Source: Actinidia chinensis
Lineage: Eukaryota > Streptophyta > Magnoliopsida > Ericales > Actinidiaceae
Length of the DNA: 15,000 bases
Direction of reading: 5' to 3'
NCBI GenBank assembly: GCA_009663005.1
Contig: CM018903.1
Span: 18,668,584-18,683,583 of the forward strand
Part shown: positions 8,794 to 15,000 of the stretch, piece by piece
Layout of the letters: every line of letters begins with the position of its first letter
Position numbering within the stretch: the stretch's first letter is position 1
Program-made: the position numbers and the translations under genes
The notes under the pieces: generated by a model
What the model saw: only the letters and a program-made list of their open reading frames with translations
The model's database searches: none
Told to the model about the DNA's origin: nothing

Positions 8794-9684
8794 GGTAACG
8801 GTACACCCCACTTGTAACGGAAAAAAAATCGGAATCACACCCGTAACGGCGTTTCGCTCCGTTACACGCCGTAACGGCCGTTTACGCTCGTTACACGCCG
8901 GGTACTCTCCGTTACGCCGGAAAAGCAAACAAAAAAATAATACCAAAAAAATAAAAAAAAAAAATCAAGATATACATACATATATGTATATGGTTTACTT
9001 CCATGGCCCAATCCCAAGAGGTAATTGCAGGAATCTGCTCGGCCAACTCCAAGAAACGATTCATAGCTGGAATATTACAAAAACGTACGCAGCTCGCTCC
9101 AATCAAACAGAATCGTCGGTACAAAAACCATAGTAGAACAATACAAGTTGATCATCTTCGCATCAGGAAAATCGAAATAGGAGAGAGAGGAGAGAGAGAG
9201 AGAGAGAGAGAGGGGATGAGAGAGAGGATGGTGACGTTGGCCGAGGGCGAGAGCGAAACCCTAGAATCTGAAAGCTGCAAACTGTTGCCTTGACATTAAG
9301 ACTCAGTGATTCTTGGGCCGTTTATGTTTGAATCGTGTGATAGATATTTGTATAGTTTAAAATTTATTAAACTCTATTGACTTGAATATTGATATTTATT
9401 TATGATTTACCCCTTTATTTTTGTCTTTACAGTTAGGCCCTTACTAATGGAATTAGAGCAATTGCCCTTAATATTAGATAAAATCATCTAAAATCATCTA
9501 AATTCATATACAATTTATTATTGAAGTCAATTAGGCGTAACAATTCATTTTATACAAATTTTCTCATCTGAAAAAATATTCACGACCGCGATAACCGCGT
9601 CCCGTTACGTAACTTCCGCATCGTCCGCGTCCGTTACACCGCGACCGCGTCCGCGTCCCGGTCCGCGACCGAGATTTAGTTCTA
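8794..9684. mobile_element. 891-bp insertion in the kinase exon, probable DNA transposon of uncertain family
   Basis: The kinase exon breaks between GTG (Val of LHQV) and the following Ile codon, and resumes at 9687-9689. TGAT flanks both sides (8790-8793 and 9685-9688), a possible 4-bp target duplication. Both ends are GC-rich arrays of one motif: GTAACGG at 8795, 8814, 8843 and 8871, with its complement CCGTTAC at 8859 and 8909 on the left, and CCGTTAC at 9602 and 9631 on the right. The centre is AT-rich. Clustered subterminal motifs are usual for hAT- or Mutator-like elements, but I see no perfect terminal inverted repeat and no 8- or 9-bp duplication. The kinase frame reads through the left end to a stop at 9131-9133. 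No transposase is visible. Confidence 0.7.
9181..9214. repeat. GA microsatellite within the exon insertion
   Basis: An almost pure GA tract, continued imperfectly to about 9227. On the minus strand it is a CT-rich tract located just downstream of a CTAGGGTTT-type sequence (9256-9265 reversed), an arrangement often seen in plant 5' untranslated regions. Confidence 0.85.
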
Positions 9685-9856
9685 TGATTAAGGCAAATGA
9701 TGATCTTACACCTGAACATTATCAGTTTTTCTTGTATCAGCTTCTTCGTGGCCTAAAATATATACATACAGGTTTGTCCATTTCAGAGATATCATAGTTA
9801 TTGTAGTATTTTCCTTGCTTTTGTATGTCCAAATTGATCATTGATATATGCCTTGA

Positions 9857-10066
<210 letters not shown>

Positions 10067-10177
10067 TAATTTTCGTAATTAACTCTTTTTTTTTAATTTT
10101 ATTTCTTATGTCAAAAGGATTACGTTGCCACTCGATGGTATTGAGCTCCTGAACTCTGCGGTTTGTTTTTCTCGAAA

Positions 10178-10838
10178 GTAAGCTGTAGTTCGTACCATAA
10201 GCACTCATTTGTTTTGCACTCTTCGGGTTTCAATTCTTTTTGCGTCCCAAACTTTTTATAGTTACTATTGATGTTTTAAAGTTCTGGTCTGCGCGTCATA
10301 ATTGTGAAATTATATAATGCTTTGCAGCCGTTTCTTCAATCTCTCACCTGTTTCTGTTCTTTTCTTTTGAGGGTGGTTGGCGTTGGTCATTGCTCCTTAC
10401 TGTTGATACGTATTCAGAGTTTGGTGTTCTGCTTGTAAACTTCAAGTTTTTTTAACAAGGAGAACTGTTTGATAGCTGTAATCATCCAATCTTATGAACC
10501 GCAGTATTCGTATTCTGTGTGAACTCCAGGTGAATGCCATATTGCTGTCTATTGGAAGGCTATGTTGCTTTGATGATTTAATGACATGCTTGAGGGACAG
10601 TGTAGCATGCTAATTAATGCTCACCCCTTAACTTTAGGTCTGAGTCAAAAAGCATTCACACCAAACCAGATGCTTGCTCAAGCTGGGAGCTGGGCTAGGT
10701 GGCCAGAAGTGTGCCTGGTGTGCTCTTGGCTGTGAGGTTCTTACTGTTTTTCTGTGCATTGGGATGCCTGAGGGCACAATGCCACCGTTAACTTCCAAAT
10801 GGTGGGTGATCAACCCTGTCGATAGGGTCCATGAGGTG
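10178..10838 (+). other. Intron 4 of the kinase pseudogene, left part
   Basis: Begins with the good donor GTAAGC after the Lys of GLFFSK. No coding frame with recognisable motifs and no transposon ends were found. The whole intron spans 10178-12561 (2384 bp), far longer than the other introns here (94-251 bp), and includes the TRIM at 10839-11150. Confidence 0.6.
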
Positions 10839-10914
10839 TGTTAGATCACCAATTGCCCCCAAGGCTTAAGCTTTTAGGAAATGGGCCCAACAATTTATAT
10901 CAAGCTTTCCAACA
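10839..10914 (-). repeat. 3' LTR of the TRIM
   Basis: 76-bp repeat with intact TG...CA ends (minus strand TGTTGGAAAG to TCTAACA). In element orientation it follows a purine-rich GAAGTAGGG that could serve as the polypurine tract. Confidence 0.88.
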
Positions 10915-11074
10915 CCCTACTTCACGTGCCACCCTGATGTGCACGTGGAGATGTAAACATCCATGCATGCATGGAAGAAAGATACAAATAAGAGAAGAAA
11001 GAATGCAAACGGGGACCAAATACAAATGGAGAGACTTGAACCCAGGACCTCCTGCAACTTACAACCTGATACCA

Positions 11075-11150
11075 CGTTAGATCACCAATTATCCCAAAAC
11101 CTTAAGCTTTTAGAAAATGGGCCCAACAATGTATATCAAACTTTCCAACA
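11075..11150 (-). repeat. 5' LTR of the TRIM
   Basis: 76-bp repeat directly before the primer-binding site in element orientation. It differs from the partner LTR at about 9 of 76 positions, indicating an old insertion. Its terminal CA has become CG at the 11075-11076 end. Confidence 0.88.
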
Positions 11151-12561
11151 AGATGATTTGCGAGTCTTGGCTATCAGGATGGAATGAGGTTTAAAGTGAG
11201 CTAGACAAGCAGAGAGTCGCATCCCTTTATTCAGTCTGAACTCGGACTTGTCTATATAAAAAACAAAGCACTGGTTCTTAAGATAGGCATCACTCTCCAT
11301 TTTTTCTCTCTCTTCTGTCTCACTGACCTATGCCATAATCGGGTGTGGACCCTGCATGTTGCAGCCCTTGATGGGTAACAATCCTTACTGGCTTAAAGGA
11401 TGCAGCCCCAGCCATTGCCAGTTTTAACACAGCCAATACTTCTATATAAATACCCATCAAAATAATAATTTAGAGGGCAGAACTCACTTAATGAAAAACT
11501 TTAGTGCCTTGCTTGCGATTTATCCACTTTGATCTAATGCACTGCTTTGCCTTTAAAGTTTCAGCTAACCCTTTGGTACTGGCACCTCTTTGTATTTAGA
11601 GACCGCTGTCAGCAACTACCTTCATGCCTAATTAGCTTCCTGTGTAATCCCCAACTTAAAAGATGACCCATGACGTGTGTTTTCAGGAGGCAATACATCA
11701 TAAGATTGTTTTTATAATCTCCTGTGAAGTCAATGGAGAGGTATTTTGAAAGCAGGATAGTTTTATGAATATAGGCACCGTAGAAGTACACCTCTGTAAC
11801 TGGCTCCACTAAATGGAATTTGTGAATTGGATGACATTATCTTTCTTGCAGCTTTCAGAAGTTGCTGCTTTTTTCAAGCCTTGCTTCCTTGAGATCGTAG
11901 GGGGTTATACTCAGAGTTAGATCTTGAAACACTTAAATCACTTACTACGCTACCTTGAAAGCTGTGAGAGTTCTTCATAACCTAAGGCTTATCATCCAGT
12001 CTCTTGAGTAATGAATTTTGTCCACTTCTTTAGCCTATCCTTTTTTTTTTTTTTTAGATAACTAAATTTAGCCTGTCCTTGATTAAACTGAAACTTAATG
12101 GACTTTATTTGTTCACAATGTCACATCTTTTTATTCTTGAATATGCTATTCTGCTTGCAACTAACATTCTTTGATGGGATACCGTGAATAATTAACTGGA
12201 TAATTTGGTACCACTATTTCTTAACTTGCAAAAGAAATTTACCATGTATGTGTTGGAGCTGCTTCTCCCTCGACCTCACTTGCATTCCCCCCACCACCCC
12301 ACCACCCCTGGGCATTGTTGTTGGGGATTTTATGTGTCTGTCTGTCTCTTTTTATTTTTTTTATGTATTAAAAATGTATTTATTTATCATATTCACATTT
12401 TTTGATATATGATACTGTAATTCTTTTGATTTTCAGTTTAAATGTCTATGCAACTTAAGAGTGGGTGCAAAATACAACATTTCTTTGATTTATAGTATTT
12501 CTAGTATCTCTTATTTTGATGAACTATAAATTCATCTCCTATTATATTCCCGTTCTTGCAG
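11151..12561 (+). other. Intron 4 of the kinase pseudogene, right part
   Basis: About 1.4 kb of non-coding DNA to the acceptor AG at 12560-12561. It holds a pyrimidine-rich tract near 11300, a T-run at about 12042-12055, a CCACC-rich patch at about 12287-12309 and short TGTC repeats near 12337. No domain, RNA gene or transposon end could be supported. Confidence 0.55.
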
Positions 12562-13531
12562 TATACCCCTGCAATTGATATATGGAGCATTGGATGTATA
12601 TTTGCAGAAATGGTTACAGGAAAACCCTTGATTCCTGGAAAAAATGTGGTGCACCAGCTAGATCTTATGACTGATTTGCTTGGCACACCTCCTTCAGAAT
12701 CCATTGTTAGGGTTGGTTATCTTATGGCTTGCTTTCCAATCATTAGATCAAAGTGGATTCTAGTCTTTTAAATTTATTCATTTTTTCCCCTTATTCTTCA
12801 ACCTGTTGCAGCAATTTGTGCTCTATATTTACCCTTAAATGTCTTAGGAACTGAAAATGATCTTAATGCAATGCTCTTAGCTTGCTACATTGATAAACTG
12901 TGAAGCTTTAGTTGTATTTTAGTTAATCCTTGCGAATGATTTTTTTTCCTTGACAATGGCAGATTAGAAATGAGAAGGCAAGAAGATATCTAAGTAGCAT
13001 GCGGAAAAAACAGCCAGTTCCATTTTCACAGAAGTTCCCCGAAGCAGATCCATTAGCTCTTTGCCTTCTGGAACGCCTGATTGCATTTGATCCTAAAGAC
13101 TGACCATGCTGAAGAGGTATTTCTCAACTAAAATATGTAACCATTTAAATTATTGCCAATTGATACTGTTGATATAAAGGGAATTGCTATATTCTGTTCC
13201 AGTATATTTGTTGCTTATTTTTGCAGGCCTGAGCTGATCCTTACTTTCATGGTTTGGCAAATGTTGATCGTGAACCATCCGCTCAACCCATATCAAAACT
13301 TGAGTTTGAGTTTGAAGGAGAAAATTAACAAAATATGATGTTAGAGAGTTGATTTATCGAGAGGTATGGTCTTACAACATGATTCTCTATGCTCTGCTGA
13401 AAGTGGGGCTTCTGTTCAATCATTAAACTTATATTGGATCTTGTTTGGAGTGAACAGATTTTAGAATATCATCCCCAGATGCTCCAGGAGTATCTTCGTG
13501 GTGGAGATCAGACTAGCTTTATGTACCCAAG

Positions 13532-15000
13532 GTCAGGCTCTTTTTTTTAATTATTCATACAAAATAATTTACTATAAATTATTTCTATAAATTATTTTCC
13601 TGCTTCAGTTACTGGTTCATTTTACTTTCAGCTACGGAAATAATTTCAGACTCCATTTTTAGCATCTCGCTGGCATCTTTCAGTGAGATGCTAAAAGTGG
13701 AGTGCAACTTAATGCTACATGTATTTTTTGTACTTGCTTCTGATATTTACTGGTGTTTTGTAAAACAAAATCTATTCAAATGATTACAATTCTTATGTTT
13801 ATTATTGAAAAGAGTAGATATATGTGCTCTACCATAATACTTAGTCGTAAACCTTTCAACTATTTCCGTGTTTGTAAATATCTGATTGCTTTTTCTTCCT
13901 GTTTCACTTTTACTGGCTCCTTGGGTTTTGTAGAGGAATGGTGTCGCAGTGAGCTCATGTCAGTACCTTTCCCATCTCAGGGCTCCATTGTTTCTGAGAT
14001 CTAATCTCCAGTCTGATGTTTGAGAACCCTGTGTGTTATATAATTTGTGCTTTTGACCTGTGGATATTACTAAATAATCTCAGTTAGTTGAATGAGCATG
14101 GCCACAGTAACTGATCCAAGTTCATCTAAGCTTACAACCCAAAAGTAATATCTAGGCAACAAAGAAACTAGGGAACCACATACACATCTTCTTTCTGTTA
14201 ATTCATTTTCTGACTCATTTTGTCACTGTTGATGTCTCTTAATAATTTTTAGCCCCTGATGTATCTGGGCTTATTGTACCGTCCTGTCCTTAGCCTGAAT
14301 CGTTCTTCAGTTATATTCTGTGGACAGCTATATATTGTTTACTAAATCTAAATGAATATATACGTGAACCATGAGATGAGATTTTCTGTATATAGCACCT
14401 GCTTTAATTTTATATACATAAACCACGAGACTGTAACTTCAGCACAAATTATCTGCGAAACAAAGAAAATAATTTGGCCATATAAAAACTCACATAATTT
14501 TCAAGGAAACTATCCATTTATGGATTCAAGTTATGTAACGAAAACAGAGCGATTGAAGATGGAAGGGGAGCGGGATGAATTAATGCAGTGTTACAAAGAA
14601 AAACGTTACATGCAGATACACTTTTGTCCCCAAACAGCGAACCCAAGATCTTTTCCCATGTGGTTCTTTAAATGTTATCCATAGAAAAAAAATCAAATAT
14701 AATGTACTTAAATCAAGAGAAAGGAGATTTGACAGAAACAAAAACTGTATAAAAGAATGGGCATTAGTGCTCCTAGATATTGTGTTTTTATTCAATTAAT
14801 TTGAAGGACAATAAACTATATTTTACTGGATGTCTGATTATTAGAAGAAATTACCCTCACATTTATAAGTATTTTGTAGCTAATAATGTAATCTACCTAA
14901 AGCCTATCGTACTACAGTTTAGAGCATGTAGCATGCCACGTTCTGTTCCTAATCACCATTATTTATTACTGGAATGATCCTCATTCCAGGAAATTCAGAG
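13532..15000. other. Region without recognisable gene, 3' of the kinase pseudogene
   Basis: AT-rich and non-coding. The GTCAGG donor at 13532 ends the last clear kinase exon (MYPS). The following exon, which in this clade encodes a short VDRFK/RQFAHLEE-like segment, is not clearly present. A weak candidate lies at 13934-13963 after an AG. The usual 100 or more C-terminal residues are missing or unrecognisable. Short frames further on show no family features. Confidence 0.55.
13650..13703. repeat. Short near-perfect inverted repeat (hairpin)
   Basis: Arms 13650-13672 and 13681-13703, 23 bp each with 2 mismatches, around the 8-base spacer GCATCTTT. The arms read ACTCCATTTTTAGCATCTCG and its near complement. 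Too short for a normal MITE; it could be the tip of a small foldback element or a chance palindrome. Confidence 0.8.

Larger units (their letters stand above)
10839..11150 (-). mobile_element. TRIM (terminal-repeat retrotransposon in miniature)
   Basis: Two 76-bp direct repeats bracket 160 bp of non-coding DNA, 312 bp in all. Read on the minus strand, the repeat starts TGTTGGAAAG and ends GGTGATCTAACA. TGGTATCAGG follows immediately (11074-11065), matching the primer-binding site for initiator tRNA-Met. The 160-bp centre codes for nothing recognisable. The flanks AGGTG (10834-10838) and AGATG (11151-11155) agree at 4 of 5 bases, as expected of an aged 5-bp target duplication. The small size with short LTRs and a methionine primer site defines a TRIM. 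It lies antisense to the kinase within its intron and would depend on another element's enzymes. Confidence 0.9.

Noticed and set aside
8714..9133. 139-codon plus-strand frame beginning LPPSRREF
   Set aside because: Its first third is the true kinase frame; the remainder is read-through into the exon insertion and is low-complexity, so it is not a separate gene.
9003..9293. 96-codon plus-strand frame ending in GEREREREG
   Set aside because: A GA microsatellite translated as arginine and glutamate repeats; no domain and inside the insertion.
8794..9684. Reading the 891-bp segment as a normal intron
   Set aside because: Although GT occurs near the left border and AG near the right, the segment has GC-rich repeat-array ends unlike the AT-rich neighbouring introns. 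TGAT is duplicated on both sides, and removing the segment with one TGAT restores the exon exactly.
10838..11187. Plus-strand frames of 80 and 74 codons with similar sequence (LDHQL...LKLL.NGPNN)
   Set aside because: The similarity comes from the two TRIM LTRs, which are non-coding direct repeats.
14352..14684. 110-codon plus-strand frame near the right edge
   Set aside because: AT-rich, with no conserved motif, splice context or homology I recognise; chance open frame.

Overview
This window looks like nuclear DNA from a flowering plant. It holds plant-type LTR retrotransposons, a miniature TRIM retroelement, a PIF/Harbinger-like DNA transposon with TTA target duplications, and an intron-containing MAP kinase locus of the plant-specific TDY class. 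I see no bacterial operons, rRNA, tRNA or CRISPR, and no convincing intact protein-coding gene.

Left part (1-6139): this is a nested repeat block. Bases 1-1410 look like an LTR, cut by the window edge, whose right terminus ends in GGGCGTGACA. It abuts the integrase region of a second element on the minus strand, a decayed Ty3/Gypsy element of the Tat (Retand-like) lineage. Read right to left, that element has a 5' LTR (6139-5389), a degraded primer-binding site, gag with a large internal deletion, protease, reverse transcriptase, RNase H, a second archaeal-type RNase H, and integrase. The integrase is cut at 1411. Stops and frameshifts interrupt every domain.

Middle (6140-8467): about 0.6 kb of unassigned AT-rich DNA is followed by a 1370-bp PIF/Harbinger-like non-autonomous element (6765-8134). 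It has 15-bp perfect terminal inverted repeats, TTA/TTA duplications and three internal tandem units of about 250-267 bp. About 0.33 kb of unassigned DNA follows.

Right part (8468-13531): a plus-strand, intron-retaining pseudogene of an MPK9-like MAP kinase. Seven exons with GT-AG borders can be placed. The P-loop, VAIKK lysine, HRDLK, DFG and a TDY activation motif (split by an intron) are still readable. Four in-frame stops, a 2-nt and a 1-nt deletion, and an 891-bp insertion in the first recognised exon break it. The 2.4-kb fourth intron carries a 312-bp TRIM in reverse orientation. The start codon and the C-terminal roughly 130 or more residues are not found. From 13532 to 15000 I see no gene, only a short near-perfect hairpin and a doubtful exon remnant.

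Overall this is a repeat-rich graveyard: a duplicated kinase gene decaying beside and under several generations of transposons. Several stop codons in both the kinase and the retroelement look like CGA-to-TGA changes, as expected of methylated, silenced DNA. I found no evidence for a new functional system. The least classified object is the 891-bp exon insertion.
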